The translations under genes and the position numbers were made by a program. From assembly GCF_003285265.1 (NCBI RefSeq), contig NZ_CP030239.1:3318131-3382130 (forward strand): a stretch of 64,000 bases of DNA. Reading direction: 5' to 3'. Positions within the stretch are counted from its first letter, which is position 1. The number at the start of each line of letters is the position of its first letter. Origin of the DNA: Paracoccus mutanolyticus (GTDB taxonomy: Bacteria > Pseudomonadota > Alphaproteobacteria > Rhodobacterales > Rhodobacteraceae). Under the pieces are notes generated by a model, which saw only the letters and a list, made by a program, of their open reading frames with translations, did not search any database and had not been told where the DNA came from. Shown in pieces: positions 9,386 to 20,542 of this stretch.

Positions 9386-11551
9386 TCAATCCGCCGAATG
9401 GGTCAGAGCCGGCACGTCGCGCGCCCCCTTGGTCCCCCTTCCGGACAAAGACGGGTTTTCCATGAAGAACTTGTGACAGTTGAACAAATCGTCCTTGCCG
9501 GCGGGCAGATAACGCAGATAGCGGCCGTCGGGCTGCAGCAGCCAGCTTTGCGCCTCGTCCCCCAGGTTCGCGGCCATGATCTGGCTGGTGATCTGGGCCT
9601 TGACGGTTTCGTTCATGCATTCGACCAGCGCCTCGACCCGGCGGTTCAGGTTGCGGCCCATCCAGTCGGCGGAGCTGATGAAGACGCGCGCCTTCTTGGA
9701 CGGCAGGCCGTGGCCGTTGCCGAAACAGACGATGCGGGAATGTTCCAGGAAGCGGCCGACGATGGACTTGACGCGGATGTTTTCCGACAGGCCGGCGATG
9801 CCCGGGCGCAGGCCGCAGATGCCGCGGATGACCAGGCTGATGCGCACGCCGGCGTTGCTGGCATCGTAAAGCGCCTCGATCACCTCCTTGTCGATCAGGC
9901 TGTTCATCTTGGCCCAGATCTCGGCCGGGCGGCCGCGGCGGGCATATTCCGCCTCGCGCCCGATCAGGTCGATCAGCCGCTCTTTCAGGTCGATGGGCGA
10001 GATCGCCAGGTTCTCAAGCCCCTCGGGCTGGACATAGCCGGACAGGAAATTGAACACCTTGGCCGCATCGCGCCCCAGCGCGGGATCGCAGGTGAACAGC
10101 GACAGGTCGGTGTAGATGCGCGCGGTGATCGGGTGATAGTTGCCGGTGCCGAAATGGGTATAGGTGACAAGCTGCTCGCCCTCGCGCCGCACCACGGCGC
10201 TGATCTTGGCGTGGGTCTTGTACTGCATGAAGCCATAGACCACATGCGCCCCCGCCCGCTCCAGCCGGCGGGACTGGCGGATGTTCGCGGCCTCGTCGAA
10301 GCGGGCCTTCAGCTCGACCAGGGCCGTCACCGACTTGCCCGATTCCGCCGCCTCGCACAGCGCGTCCACGATGGGGCTGTCGCGCGAGGTGCGGTAAAGC
10401 GTCTGCTTGATCGCGACCACGTTCGGATCGGCGGCGGCCTGGGCCAGAAAGCGCGTCACCATCTCGAAGGTCTCGTAGGGGTGGTGCAGCAGCATGTCCT
10501 TTTGCCGGATCGCCGCGAACATGTCGCCGTCGTGGTCCTGCACGCGCTCGGGCACGCGCGGGGTAAAGGACGGCCATTGCAGGTCGCGGCGGCTGTCCAG
10601 CACCAGTTCGCTCAGGTCGGCCATGCCCAGCAGGCCCTCGACCTCGACCACCTCCTCGGGGGTGACGGCCAGTTCCTGCATGATCAGCTTGCGCAGCCGA
10701 TCGGGCGCGCCGGAGGTGATCTTCAGCCGGATGACGCTGCCGCGGCGGCGGCGCTTCAGTGCGGTCTCGAACTCGCGCACCAGGTCCTCGGCCTCTTCCT
10801 CGACCTCGAGGTCGCTATCGCGCAGCACGCGGAAGGCGCAATGGCCGATGTCGCGATAGCCGGGAAACAGGCTGGGCAGGTGCATCAGCAGCACTTCCTC
10901 AAGCCGGACGAAGCGCTTGCCGCCCGGCAGGGTGATGAAGCGCGCGATCTGCTGGGGGATCGGCAGCAGGGCCTGCATCTGGCGCCCGTCGCCTTCGCGC
11001 GCCAGTTCCACGGCCAGCGAAAAGCCCAGGTTCGGGATGAAGGGGAACGGGTGCGCCGGGTCTATCGCCAGGGGCGAGACCACGGGGAACACCTGGTCCA
11101 TGAAGTAGCGGCGCAGGAATTCCTCTTCGCTGCGGGTCATGGCGCTGCGCGACAGGATGGTGATGTCGGCCAGCTCCATCTCGCGCCGCAACCCGTTCCA
11201 GACCGCCTGCTGCGCCCCCATCAGGCGGCGGGCGTCGGCGTTGACCAGGGTCAGCTGTTCCGAGGCGGTCAGCCCGTCGTCGGAGAGCGTCGTGTTTCCT
11301 TCGCGCACCAGCTCGCGCAGGCCCGCCACCCGGACGGTATAGAATTCATCCAGATTCGTCGCCGAGATCGCCAGGAAGCGCAACCGCTCCAGCAGCGGCA
11401 CGCGGGGGTTTCGCGCCTCGTCCAGAACGCGCCAGTTGAAGCTGAGCCAGCTGATCTCGCGGTTGAAGAAGCGGGCCGGACCCTGGGGCGTGCCCTCGGG
11501 CAGTTGCTTGGGCGGCAGGTAGGGGGTGCGAAGATAGTCGGCCTGGGTCAT
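9386..11551 (-). CDS. ppk: Polyphosphate kinase 1
   Basis: PPK1 makes polyphosphate from ATP. This 721-residue protein has all four domains: the N-terminal helical part ([19 protein letters not shown]), the head, and two phospholipase D-like domains. The autophosphorylated His is in KTHAKI (H447), followed by HFGTGNY; the C-terminal domain has GNGHGLP and [15 protein letters not shown]. The ATG at 11551 overlaps the hdaA stop by 4 bp (ATGA), so translation is probably coupled. The frame is undamaged throughout. Confidence 0.96.
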   Translation of the reverse strand: MTQADYLRTPYLPPKQLPEGTPQGPARFFNREISWLSFNWRVLDEARNPRVPLLERLRFLAISATNLDEFYTVRVAGLRELVREGNTTLSDDGLTASEQLTLVNADARRLMGAQQAVWNGLRREMELADITILSRSAMTRSEEEFLRRYFMDQVFPVVSPLAIDPAHPFPFIPNLGFSLAVELAREGDGRQMQALLPIPQQIARFITLPGGKRFVRLEEVLLMHLPSLFPGYRDIGHCAFRVLRDSDLEVEEEAEDLVREFETALKRRRRGSVIRLKITSGAPDRLRKLIMQELAVTPEEVVEVEGLLGMADLSELVLDSRRDLQWPSFTPRVPERVQDHDGDMFAAIRQKDMLLHHPYETFEMVTRFLAQAAADPNVVAIKQTLYRTSRDSPIVDALCEAAESGKSVTALVELKARFDEAANIRQSRRLERAGAHVVYGFMQYKTHAKISAVVRREGEQLVTYTHFGTGNYHPITARIYTDLSLFTCDPALGRDAAKVFNFLSGYVQPEGLENLAISPIDLKERLIDLIGREAEYARRGRPAEIWAKMNSLIDKEVIEALYDASNAGVRISLVIRGICGLRPGIAGLSENIRVKSIVGRFLEHSRIVCFGNGHGLPSKKARVFISSADWMGRNLNRRVEALVECMNETVKAQITSQIMAANLGDEAQSWLLQPDGRYLRYLPAGKDDLFNCHKFFMENPSLSGRGTKGARDVPALTHSAD

Positions 11552-12267
11552 GGTGCCTCGTGCGATGAGGGGGCAGAGGATGGCTCGGACGGCGCAAGCT
11601 TGTCCAGAAGCTCGGCCGCCAGCCGGCGGGTCACGGGACGGCGGTCGGCCAGGGACTTGCGGTCGATGGCGGCCACCAGATGGCGGGCAAGGCCAAGGTC
11701 GCGCTCCATCCGCAGGGCCAGCCAGTCGACCACGTCGGGCGCGACCTGGATCTGGCGGTCGGCGAACAGCTTGACCAGCACGGCGGGCAAAAGCGCGTCG
11801 TCGGGCGGGCCCAGCACCGCCTGGGCGGCCGATTCCAGCCGCGACAGCAGGTCGGGCAGGACGATCCCCCAGTCGCGCGGCGCGGTGCGGCCGGTGATCA
11901 GCAGCAGGACCTGGCGCGCGCCGGCCAGGTTCCACAGGTGGAACAGCGCATCCTCGGCCTCGGTGATCCCGGCGATCTCATGCGCGTTCTCGACCGCAAG
12001 CGCGCCGCCCCAGGGCAGCAGCGCATCCACGTCCCCGGGCGAGATGGTCGCGGCGCGCAGGACCTGGGCGCCGTTCTCCTCGGCCCAGAAGCGCGCAAGG
12101 TGCGATTTGCCCGAACCCGGCCCCCCGATCAGCAACAGCCGCCCCCCGGGCCAGGCGGCGGGCCGGTCCAGCATGGCCAGCGCGTCGCGGTTGGCGGCGG
12201 TGGTCAGGAAATCGTCCCGCGACAGGGCGGGCGGGATCGTCAGGTCCAGGGCAAGCTGGCGGGCCAA
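11548..12267 (-). CDS. hdaA: DnaA-related regulatory ATPase HdaA
   Basis: The 239-residue protein is a short DnaA-like AAA+ ATPase without the DNA-binding domain. It starts with [11 protein letters not shown], which carries the QLxLxL clamp-binding motif, and has Walker [11 protein letters not shown]. The Walker B-like segment is degenerate (LAVENAHE), as is usual in HdaA. The known role is to inactivate DnaA-ATP at the sliding clamp after replication starts. It lies 3 bp after perM and overlaps ppk by 4 bp, as in many alphaproteobacteria. Confidence 0.88.
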   Translation of the reverse strand: MARQLALDLTIPPALSRDDFLTTAANRDALAMLDRPAAWPGGRLLLIGGPGSGKSHLARFWAEENGAQVLRAATISPGDVDALLPWGGALAVENAHEIAGITEAEDALFHLWNLAGARQVLLLITGRTAPRDWGIVLPDLLSRLESAAQAVLGPPDDALLPAVLVKLFADRQIQVAPDVVDWLALRMERDLGLARHLVAAIDRKSLADRRPVTRRLAAELLDKLAPSEPSSAPSSHEAP

Positions 12268-12270
12268 GGA

Positions 12271-13605
12271 TCAGCCGTCCTTCTTCTGCTTCTCGCGCTG
12301 GCGGTCCTCCTCGTCGGCCCGGCGCGCCTCGATGTGAAGCTGCACCGGCGAGGGCGGGCCCTCGGGGGCGTGCCGCGGCTCTTTCTGCTTGCGGGCGCGG
12401 TCCTGGCGGTCCTCGACCAGTTCGGCCAGCTCCTCCTGCCGCTGGATCTCGGCTACGCGCACGTCATGGGACAGCTGCGCCAGGCGGCGCAGGTTCGCGA
12501 CCGTGCCGCGCGGCACCAGTTCGATCAGCATGGGCGGCGCGGGCGGGGCCGGCACCTCGCGCCCGGTGTAAAGCGCGCTTTCCTTGTAGCGCCCGACGGC
12601 ATAGCGCACCAGAACGCCCAGGGCCGCCGCGATGGGCACCGCGACCAGAAGGCCGACAAAGCCGAACATGGTGCCGAAAACGGTCAGGGCCAGCATCAGC
12701 CAGACCGGATGCACCCCGACCGAGCCGCCGACGATCTTGGGTTGCAGGAAGTTGCCCTCGATGAACTGGCCGGCGGCGAAGATCGCGACCACCGCCCCGA
12801 TCCAGACCGGCTCGCCCCAGAAGCTGAACAGCGCGACCCCGATGGCCGTCGCGCCCCCGATCAGCACGCCGACATAGGGAATGAACGACAGCGAGGCCGC
12901 AAGCGCCCCGATCGCCACGCCAAAGGGCAGCCCGACCAGCCCCAGCCCGACCGAATAGAACGTCCCCAGGATCAGGATCACCAGCCCCTGCCCGCGCACG
13001 AAGCCCGACAGCGCCCGGTCGATGTCGCGGGCCAGGCCCCGGATCGTGTCGGCATGTTCGCGCGGCAGAAGCTCGTCCAGCCGGGCGACCATGCTGTCCC
13101 AGTCCAGCAGCAGATAGAAGGCAACGACCGGCACGATCACCACCAGCGCCAGCAGGCTGAACACCCCCATGACCGAGCCGAGCACCGTCGAGACGACCTG
13201 CATCCCGCTTTCGCTGACCCGCTGGCCGACATTGGTCAGGGCGGTGTTGACGGTGCTGCCTTCGGCAAAGACCTGGGGAAAGCGGTTCATCAGGAACTGC
13301 TGCAGCTGCTCGGCCATCTGCGGGGCGGTATTGACCAGCTGCGTGGTCTGGCGGACCAGCACCGGAACCAGCATCAGCACCACCGCGACCATGATCAGCA
13401 CGCCCACGAGCGTAATGACCACCACCGCCAGCGTGCGCGACAACCCCAGGCGTTCCAGCCGGTCGGCCACCGGGTCCAGCAGGTAGGCCACCGCCGCCCC
13501 CAGGATGAAGGGCATCATCTGATTTCCCAGCGCCCATAGCGCCAGCAGCAGGACGGCCAGCGCCCCGCCCCAATACCAGACCTGTTTCTGTGCCGGGAGC
13601 CTCAT
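12271..13605 (-). CDS. AI-2E/PerM family membrane transporter
   Basis: The 444-residue protein has about eight membrane segments in the PerM/UPF0118 arrangement: an N-terminal pair, a long periplasmic amphipathic region (TTQLVNTAPQMAEQLQQFL), then GLVGLPFGVAIGALAASLSF, FIPYVGVLIGG and HPVWLMLALTVFG. A charged C-terminal tail rich in E, R and Q follows. Family members export autoinducer-2-like molecules or act as Na/H antiporters, so the substrate is open. It heads the cluster leading to hdaA, ppk and ppx. Confidence 0.85.
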   Translation of the reverse strand: MRLPAQKQVWYWGGALAVLLLALWALGNQMMPFILGAAVAYLLDPVADRLERLGLSRTLAVVVITLVGVLIMVAVVLMLVPVLVRQTTQLVNTAPQMAEQLQQFLMNRFPQVFAEGSTVNTALTNVGQRVSESGMQVVSTVLGSVMGVFSLLALVVIVPVVAFYLLLDWDSMVARLDELLPREHADTIRGLARDIDRALSGFVRGQGLVILILGTFYSVGLGLVGLPFGVAIGALAASLSFIPYVGVLIGGATAIGVALFSFWGEPVWIGAVVAIFAAGQFIEGNFLQPKIVGGSVGVHPVWLMLALTVFGTMFGFVGLLVAVPIAAALGVLVRYAVGRYKESALYTGREVPAPPAPPMLIELVPRGTVANLRRLAQLSHDVRVAEIQRQEELAELVEDRQDRARKQKEPRHAPEGPPSPVQLHIEARRADEEDRQREKQKKDG

Positions 13606-13731
13606 GCGCCTCTCCTGATGTTCGCGCGTCGCGACCTATTTGGACGGTTGCGGCCCCCTATGCAAGGAAGCCCGTTGCCCCCCTGAACGCTCTGCGCTAA
13701 CTCGCTTAGGCCCATCAGGAAGGATTCCGCC

Positions 13732-15063
13732 ATGCGTCTGTCGCGCTATTTCATGCCCGTCCTCAAGGAAGACCCGAAAGAGGCGCAGATCGTCAGCCAC
13801 CGGCTGATGCTGCGCGCCGGCATGATCAAGCAGCAGGCAGCGGGCATCTATTCCTGGCTGCCGATGGGGTTCAAGGTGCTGAACCACATCAGCCGCAAGG
13901 CCGCGACAACCCTCCTGCATAGCCCGCGCACAGCCGCCGCAACCGGCCGACCTTTCAATGTGGTCGTATGACGATTCGGCGAAGAGATGCTGCGCATCAA
14001 GGACCGCCACAAGCGCGACCTGCTTTACGGGCCCACGAATGAGGAGATGATCACCGACATCTTCCGCAGCCATGTGTCCTCCTACAAGGACCTGCCGCTG
14101 ACCCTGTATCATATCCAGTGGAAGTTCCGCGACGAGATCCGGCCCCGCTTCGGCGTCATGCGCGGGCGCGAGTTCCTGATGAAGGACGGCTACAACTTCG
14201 ATCTGACCAAGGAAGACGCGCTGCACGCCTACAACCGGCACCTGGTCAGCTATCTGCGGACCTATGAGCGCATGGGCCTGCAGGCGATCCCGATGCGCGC
14301 CGACGGCGGGCCCATCGGCGGCGACTATACCCACGAATTCCTGGTGCTGGCCGAGACGGGCGAATCGGAGGTCTTCTACGACAGCCAGATCACCGACCTG
14401 AAGTTCGGCGACCGCGCCATCGACTATGACAGCGTCGAACAGTGCCAGGCGGTGCTCGAGGAATTCACCAGCCGCTATGCCCGCACCGACGAGACCCATG
14501 ACGAGGCGCTGTTCAACCAGATCCCCGAGGAACGCCGCCGCACCGCGCGCGGCATCGAGGTCGGCCAGATCTTCTATTTCGGGACCAAGTATTCCGAGCC
14601 GATGGGCGCCACCGTGGTCGGCCCCGACGGGGCCCGCGTGCCGGTCCACATGGGCAGCCACGGCATCGGCGTCAGCCGCCTTCTGGGCGCCATCATCGAG
14701 GCCAGCCACGACGACAAGGGCATCATCTGGCCAGAAGGGGTGACGCCCTTCCACGCCGGCATCGTGAACCTGAAGCAGGGCGACGCCTCGACCGACAGCG
14801 CCTGCGAGGCGCTTTACGCCGAGCTGAAGGCCCAGGGGCTGGACCCGCTTTACGACGACCGCGACGAGCGCGCCGGGGCCAAGTTCGCCACCATGGACCT
14901 GATCGGGCTGCCCTGGCGCATCACCGTGGGCCCGCGGGGCCTGGCCGCGAACAAGGTGGAACTGACCTCGCGCCGCACGGGCGAATCGGTCGAGATGTCG
15001 CCTCAGGACGCCGTCGCCCGCCTGACCGAGGTCTATCGCCCGGTGCTTCGGGCCGGCCTTTAG
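13732..15063 (+). CDS. proS: Prolyl-tRNA synthetase (scrambled near residue 50)
   Basis: This is the short alphaproteobacterial-type ProS, a class II aminoacyl-tRNA synthetase. The opening [19 protein letters not shown] and [11 protein letters not shown] is normal. Motif 2 is in [19 protein letters not shown] and motif 3 in [13 protein letters not shown]; a C-terminal anticodon-binding domain ([15 protein letters not shown]) follows. Between about 13882 and 13977 the sequence does not encode the expected helix and motif 1 region and is about 21 bp short, and the frame changes. Only fragments such as PADL are recognisable. As the gene is essential, a sequence error is likely. It converges with the stress-protein gene, overlapping by 4 bp at the stops. 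Confidence 0.88.
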
Positions 15064-15916
15064 ATCGCGGGCTTGCGCAAGGGGCCGACCGGCACGCAGA
15101 TCAGGTCGATCTCGGCATTGCGGATCATCTCGGCGCTGGTCGATCCCAGGATCAGCCGGCGCAGCGCGCCCTGTCCGCGCGCCCCGGTCACGAGCAGGTC
15201 GAACCGATCCTCGCGCTGCATCGCGCCAGGGCCGTGGGCGCCGCGCCGTGGCGCAGGGCATAGTGCAGATGGCCCGCCGCCTTCAGCGCCGGCCGCAAAC
15301 GGCGACGCAGACGCAGCTCCAGATGGGCCATCGCCTCATTGTCCAGCCGTTGCAGCGAGACCGAGCTTAGCCCCCCGGTCCGCAGCGTCGGCGGGCTGGG
15401 CAGGTGCGTGGCGTGCAGGACGGTCACATCCGCGCCCCGGACCAGGCCCAGCCGGTCCAGCGCGCAGGCGACCGGCAAGGCGCTGCGGTCCTCGGCCAAA
15501 GCCAGCAGGATGCGGTGCCAGGGGCAGTCGGCCGGGTGGCGGACCACGGCGACCGGGCAGGCCGCGGCGGTCAGCACCCGCTCGGCCGTGGTGCCCGCGA
15601 GGCCCTGCAGAAAGCGGCGCGGCCGGGGCACGCCCATCAGGATCAGCGCCGCGCCGGTTTCCCGGGCCAGACGCAGGATCGTCTCGTCCGGATCGCCGGG
15701 CAGGGTCAGGCAGCGCAGCGCGACGCCCGCAGGGACCACGCGGGCAGCCTGGGCGCGCAGGCGATCCTCGGCCTCGGCACTGGCGGGCCCGGCCTCGTCG
15801 ATGACGTGCAGCAGGGTGATCCGGGCGTCGTCGTCCCCCCGCGCCAGCGCCGCTGCCCGGGCCAGGGCGTGATCGGACCGGCCGGAAAGATCGCTTGCCA
15901 CCAGATAGTTGCGCAT
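15060..15916 (-). CDS. Universal stress protein with two tandem Usp domains (frameshifted)
   Basis: The protein starts [21 protein letters not shown]. The first Usp domain ends with [22 protein letters not shown] and CPVAVVRHP; the second begins [13 protein letters not shown]. Near 15225 the frame changes, after which [27 protein letters not shown] and ICVPVG complete the second ATP-binding motif (GxGx..GST). The reconstructed protein has about 285 residues. UspA-type proteins bind ATP and support stress survival. The gene is divergent from the esterase gene at 16043. Confidence 0.85.
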
Positions 15917-16042
15917 TCCACCTCTCGCTTTCGGGCCAGCCTAGCCCGGTTTCCCCGGCACCGAAAGCCACCTGCCTTTTCGGCAGATGGACAGGCCCAT
16001 GGCCGGCAAGGGATGATCCATCCGATTCGGACATGGGGCATC

Positions 16043-17221
16043 ATGCACAAGATGGTGGTAAGGCTGGCGCTGCTGGCGCTGGTCCTGGGGGTCGCCGGAC
16101 TCTGGACCTTTCGCCTTTGGCCGGCGCCGCCGCGTCCGGCGCAGGTGGTGCCCACGATCGAGATCGCGCGCGGCAGTGCCGGCGGCGGCGTGGCCATCGA
16201 GCTTGTGCCCCCGGCCGAGGGGCTGGCCGTGGGGCCGATACTGGTGACGGGCCGCGCCTCGGCCGGGGCCAAGGGGGCCCTGATGCAGGAATGGCCCGGC
16301 TTTCACGTCGAGGCGCGCTTTTCCGGAACCGAGATCCGGGTCCGGTTCCAGGATGCCAGCAACCGCTGGCGGGTTCTGGTGGACGAGGGCCGGACCGCGC
16401 GCATCGACCTGTCGCGGCCCGGCGCCCAGGATCTGCGCCTGCGCGGCCTGAGCGACGGCGAACACCGGCTGCGGGTGGAAAAGACCAGCGAAAGCTCGAT
16501 GCCCGCCAGTTTCGGCGGCGTCCTGGCGGGACCGGGCACCCGTGGCCTGCCCGCGCCCGAGCCGCGCGCGCGACTGATCGAGTTCATCGGCGATTCCGAC
16601 ACCGTGGGCTTTGCCAATGGGGCCGAATGGCGCGACTGCACCGAAGGCGAGGTGTTCTCCTCGACCGACACCACGCGCAGCTTCGGGCCCCAGGTCGCGC
16701 AGGTGCTGGGTGCGGATTACCGCATCATCGCGCGTTCGGGGATCGGGCTCTTGCGCAACTATGGCGGCGCCAAGCCCGGGGCGACCATGGCCAGCCGCTA
16801 TGGCCTGGCCCTGCCCAGCGAGCCGGCCGCGACGCGGCTGCCGCAGAAACCCGCCGACATCGTGGTGACGGGGCTGGGATCGAACGATTTCGGATCGGAT
16901 TTCGACCCGTCCGAACCCTGGACAGACCAGCAGGCGCTCAGCCGCGATTTCCAGGCCGCGCTGGTCCGCTTCCTGCGCGAACGTGTGCGGGAAAACCCGG
17001 GCGCGCTGCAGGTCCTGCTGGCCTTCGGCGAATACGGCGCGCCGCTGGTGTCGCCCTACAGCGCCGCCCTGGACAGCCTCAAGGCCGACGGTGCCCGCGC
17101 CGTGCTGGTGCTGCTGCCGAAGCTTGATCGGACGGCCTGTTTCTGGCATCCTTCGGCCGACGATCATGCCATGATCCGTGACCAGATCCTGGCCGCCATT
17201 CTGGCCGCTGGCGAATCCTAG
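16043..17221 (+). CDS. Secreted or membrane-anchored SGNH/CE2-type esterase
   Basis: This 392-residue protein has an N-terminal hydrophobic signal or anchor (MHKMVVRLALLALVLGVAG) and then a jelly-roll-like region typical of CE2 enzymes (about 50-165). The SGNH catalytic domain opens with EFIGDSDTVGF (nucleophile S185), has GLGSNDFGSDFD as block III, and a terminal HPSADDH with H375 as the likely catalytic His. CE2 enzymes deacetylate polysaccharides such as xylan or glucomannan. Placement just before a glycosyltransferase and an acetyltransferase suggests trimming of a surface polysaccharide. Start choice: ATG 16043; 16052 is nearly equivalent. Confidence 0.75.
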   Translation: MHKMVVRLALLALVLGVAGLWTFRLWPAPPRPAQVVPTIEIARGSAGGGVAIELVPPAEGLAVGPILVTGRASAGAKGALMQEWPGFHVEARFSGTEIRVRFQDASNRWRVLVDEGRTARIDLSRPGAQDLRLRGLSDGEHRLRVEKTSESSMPASFGGVLAGPGTRGLPAPEPRARLIEFIGDSDTVGFANGAEWRDCTEGEVFSSTDTTRSFGPQVAQVLGADYRIIARSGIGLLRNYGGAKPGATMASRYGLALPSEPAATRLPQKPADIVVTGLGSNDFGSDFDPSEPWTDQQALSRDFQAALVRFLRERVRENPGALQVLLAFGEYGAPLVSPYSAALDSLKADGARAVLVLLPKLDRTACFWHPSADDHAMIRDQILAAILAAGES

Positions 17222-17282
17222 ACCGCCGGCTGCCCTGTTTTCCGAAGTTTCTCGTTAATCGGTTCTATCTGGTGCCTCGCCG

Positions 17283-18343
17283 ATGATTTCCCTGCGTCCC
17301 CTGACCTATCGCATCGGCCTGCTGCTTGGCCTGGGTCAACCCGAGCTTGCCGCCGCAGCCGAAGAGCAATGGCAGATCGCCCCGGCCGAGTTTCGCCGCG
17401 TGCCGCCCGTCATCATCCTGCCCGGCCAGGCCGAGCGCGTCACCCGGGCCGAGTTCACCACCCTGCCCCTGCTGATGCAGTCGCTGCACGGCGATCCGGC
17501 CGAGCCGATCGGGCCCACGACCGCTTACCGCCTGGCGGATGTCGATATCGTGGACGGCGTCGTCTATTCCCACGGCTACACGCTGCACCTGCGCCAGCGC
17601 CGGCACCGCATGTCGCTGGGCCATCTGGAATCCATCCCGGCCGGGGCGGCCTATGAAAGCTGGGTCGGCAACCGCTGGTTCGGCAACTGGCTGCTGGACG
17701 ATTGCCTGACCTATCGGCTGGCCGAACAGGCGGGCACGCCGGTCACCACCATGCCGCCGCGCGGGGGCCATGTGCCCGACTACGAATTCAGGCTGGGCAT
17801 GCACCCGCGCCGCATCACTGATGCCCATTTCGACGAACTGGTGGTGTTCGACGACCACGCCAACAACACCAACCGCCTGGCGCGCGCGCAGGACATGCGG
17901 TCCCGCCTGACGCGGCATGTGACGCCGGAACCCCGTCAGGGCGTCTTTCTGATGCGGGGCCAGTCGGGCGACCGGCGCCTGCTGGAAAACGAGGCCGAGA
18001 TCGCCCGGCGCCTGGGGACGACTACGGCTTTCGCATCATCTTCCCGGAGGATCACAGCGTAGACGCGCTGATGGCCGCCTGCGCCAATGCCAGCGTTGTC
18101 GCCGGCGTCGATGGAAGCCAACTGAACCACGGCATCGCCGCCATGCCGCCGGGCGGCACGCTGCTGACGCTGCAGCCTCCGGATCGCGCCACGACCGCCA
18201 TGAAGCTTCTGACGGACCGCTGGCAGCAGAGGTTCGCCATGGTCGTGGGCCGGGGTAGGCCGAATCCTTTCGCATCGACTGGGGCGAGCGTGGTCGCGAC
18301 GCTGGAGCTTGTCCAAGCGGAAAATGCTGCAAACCCGTCCTAA
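17283..18343 (+). CDS. Glycosyltransferase family 61-like protein (DUF563), frameshifted
   Basis: About 350 residues after repair. The pattern fits GT61/DUF563 polysaccharide enzymes: GNWLLDDCLTYRLAE (the H/N-W-x-x-D entry motif), FDELVVFDDHANN, a VFLMRGQSGDRRLLENE segment equivalent to the RxxxxRxxxN motif, and FRIIFPEDHSVDALMAAC with SVVAGVDGSQLNHGIAAMP at the C-terminal end. One G is missing near 18016 (CTGGGGACGAC instead of five G), and a short compensating shift lies near 18250-18290. It begins 61 bp after the esterase and may transfer a sugar onto a surface glycan. Confidence 0.7.
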
Positions 18344-18420
18344 ACGGCAGGTTGAATTTTTCGCGAGCGGACGGAATGATATGATCAGAAACGGATTCAT
18401 TGACGTTCTGAGTGTTTGGT

Positions 18421-18956
18421 ATGAGCTTGCTTGAGGTTATCCGGGGGGATTACATCCGCCACGGTCGTTCCCTGACAGAAGCCGCCTTTGTTTCGCTGCT
18501 GATCTATCGGTGGGGGCATTATGCACTGGGCGTGCGCAATCCCTTGGGCCGCTGGCTGGCCAACAAGGTCTATGGCTTTTTCAAGGTGGTCGTCCTGAAC
18601 GTCACCAAGGTCTGGATTCCGCCGGGGGTCAAGCTCGGCAAGGATTTCCACATCATCCATGCCGAGGGCTCGCTGTCCATCCATCCCGACGTGGTGATCG
18701 GCGACCGTTGCGGGGTCATGCACAATGTCACCGTCGGCACGAACATGCGGGGCGGTCGCCGGTCATCGGCGACGATGTCTTCATCGGCGTGAACTCGACC
18801 GTGCTGGGACCGATCAGGATAGGCGACCGGGTGCGCATCGCGGCGAACACCGCCGTCACCACCAATGTTCCGCCGGATTCGGTGGTCGTCGGCTCTCCGG
18901 CGCGGATCTATCCCAGCCTGCCGATTTTTGCCCAGAAGAAAAAGGCCCAGGAATGA
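18421..18956 (+). CDS. Serine O-acetyltransferase-like hexapeptide transferase (frameshifted)
   Basis: The protein reads MSLLEVIRGDYIRHGRSLTE, a short helical N-domain, and then left-handed beta-helix repeats: IPPGVKLGKDFHIIHAEGSL, IHPDVVIGDRCGVMHNVTVG and, after a lost base near 18752, PVIGDDVFIGVNSTVLGPIRIGD. The His in MHNVTVG is the likely catalytic base. Family members acetylate serine or a sugar; this short form (about 178 residues) resembles polysaccharide-locus serine acetyltransferases. GTG 18412 is an alternative start. Its stop overlaps the ligase start (ATGA), indicating coupled translation. Confidence 0.78.
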
Positions 18957-20521
18957 CCAAGGACTTCGACCGCAGCATGTGGCGCCTGCTGGCCGACAAC
19001 CTTGCGCATCGCGCGAACAAGGTGGCCGCGGTGGATGCCGGCCGCAGCGCAACCTATGCCGAACTGGCGGCGCAGGCGGGCCGGGTCTGCGACTGGCTGC
19101 GCGACCGCGGCATCGTCCCGGGCGACCGGGTGATCGTCCACCTGCGCAAGGGCATCGACGAGGTGGCCGCCATGCTGGGCGCCTGGAAGGCCGGCGCCGT
19201 GGTGGTCAATGTCAACAGCCACTGGACCGCGCAGCAACTGGCTTATGTGGCGCGCGACTGCCGGGCGCGGGCCGTGATCCTGCCGCCGGGCGCGCTGCGG
19301 GGCCTTGCGGGCGACAACGCGCTGCCGTCGGGCACCGCCTTTCTGGTACAGGGCAAGGCCGAGGGCCTGGCCCAGGGCGCAGACCCCTGGACGGCGCTTC
19401 CCGCCGACAGCGGCTCTGCGCCCGACGAAGCCGACCCGCAGGGGCTGGCGATGATCATCTATACCTCGGGCACGACGGGCTCGCCCAAGGGCGTGACGCT
19501 CAGCCACCGCAACATCCGCGTGGGCGCGATCTCGGTCGCGGACTACCTGCGGCTGGCCGAGGATGACCGGCTGCTGTCGGTGCTGCCCTACAGCTTCGAC
19601 GCCGGGCTGAACCAGCTGACCACCATGCTGCTGACCGGCGGCACCATCGTCCACCAGCCCCTGACCATGCCGGCCGAGATCGTGCGCATGGCCGCGGCCG
19701 AGGCCGTGACCGGCATCGCCGGCGTGCCGCCGCTGTGGAACCAGATCGTGCGCCTGCTGGACGAATGCCCGATGCCCCTGCCCAGCCTGCGCCGCATCAC
19801 CAACACCGGCGGCAAGATCCCCCCGAACATCCTGGAACTGCTGCCCAAGGTGTTTCCCGGCGTCGACATCTACCTGATGTACGGGTTGACCGAGGCGTTC
19901 CGCTCGACCTACCTGCCGCCCGAGCGCTTCGCGCAGAAGATGGGCTCGATCGGGCGACAGATTCCGAACGCCCAGGTCTTTGCGATCAAGCACGGGGTCG
20001 GCATCGCCGGGCCCGGCGAACAGGGCGAACTGGTCCATGCCGGACCGCTGGTCAGCATGGGATACTGGGAAAAGCCCGAGGTGACGGCCGAAAAGATCCG
20101 CCCCTGCCCCGAGCTTGCGTCCGTGATCGGCGACGCGCCCGTGGTCTGGTCCGGCGATCTGGTCCGCGTGGACGAGGATGGCGACCTGTGGTTCGTCAGC
20201 CGCATGGACGAGATGATCAAGACCCTGGGCTTTCGCCTGTCCCCCACCGAGGTCGAGGACGCGCTGTCCCAAAGCGGGCTGGTCACGGACGTGGTGGCCT
20301 ATGGGGTCGAGGATGCGGACCGGGGCCAGGCCGTTCATGTTTCGGTCAGCTTTCTGCCCGATGCCGACCCGGCCGCGCTGATTGCGCATTGTGCAAGGAC
20401 CATGCCCCATTATATGCGACCCCAGCATGTCCACGCCTGGCAAGGCGCCATGCCCCGGACGGCCAGCGGCAAGCTGGACCGCCCCGCGATCATCTCGGCC
20501 GCCAAGGCCGCAACCGTCTGA
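18953..20521 (+). CDS. AMP-forming acyl/amino acid-CoA ligase, exosortase A-associated type
   Basis: This intact 522-residue ANL enzyme has the core motifs in order: IIYTSGTTGSPKGVTLSH (A3, phosphate loop), YGLTEAF (A5), WSGDLVRVDEDGD (A7), LGFRLSPTEVEDAL (A8) and PRTASGKLDR with the C-terminal catalytic Lys (A10). The order ligase, carrier protein, PLP decarboxylase matches the three-gene set described next to exosortase A systems (TIGR03098/TIGR03099, named from memory). The likely role is to adenylate a carboxylic or amino acid and load it onto the carrier protein encoded 21 bp downstream. The substrate is not known. Confidence 0.85.
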   Translation: MTKDFDRSMWRLLADNLAHRANKVAAVDAGRSATYAELAAQAGRVCDWLRDRGIVPGDRVIVHLRKGIDEVAAMLGAWKAGAVVVNVNSHWTAQQLAYVARDCRARAVILPPGALRGLAGDNALPSGTAFLVQGKAEGLAQGADPWTALPADSGSAPDEADPQGLAMIIYTSGTTGSPKGVTLSHRNIRVGAISVADYLRLAEDDRLLSVLPYSFDAGLNQLTTMLLTGGTIVHQPLTMPAEIVRMAAAEAVTGIAGVPPLWNQIVRLLDECPMPLPSLRRITNTGGKIPPNILELLPKVFPGVDIYLMYGLTEAFRSTYLPPERFAQKMGSIGRQIPNAQVFAIKHGVGIAGPGEQGELVHAGPLVSMGYWEKPEVTAEKIRPCPELASVIGDAPVVWSGDLVRVDEDGDLWFVSRMDEMIKTLGFRLSPTEVEDALSQSGLVTDVVAYGVEDADRGQAVHVSVSFLPDADPAALIAHCARTMPHYMRPQHVHAWQGAMPRTASGKLDRPAIISAAKAATV

Positions 20522-20542
20522 CAAATCATAGGGGCAAGCAGC

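Noticed and set aside
9350..13539. Long plus-strand ORFs opposite ppk, hdaA and perM
   Set aside because: His/Gln/Arg-rich antisense readings of well-recognised genes, without start signals or family motifs.
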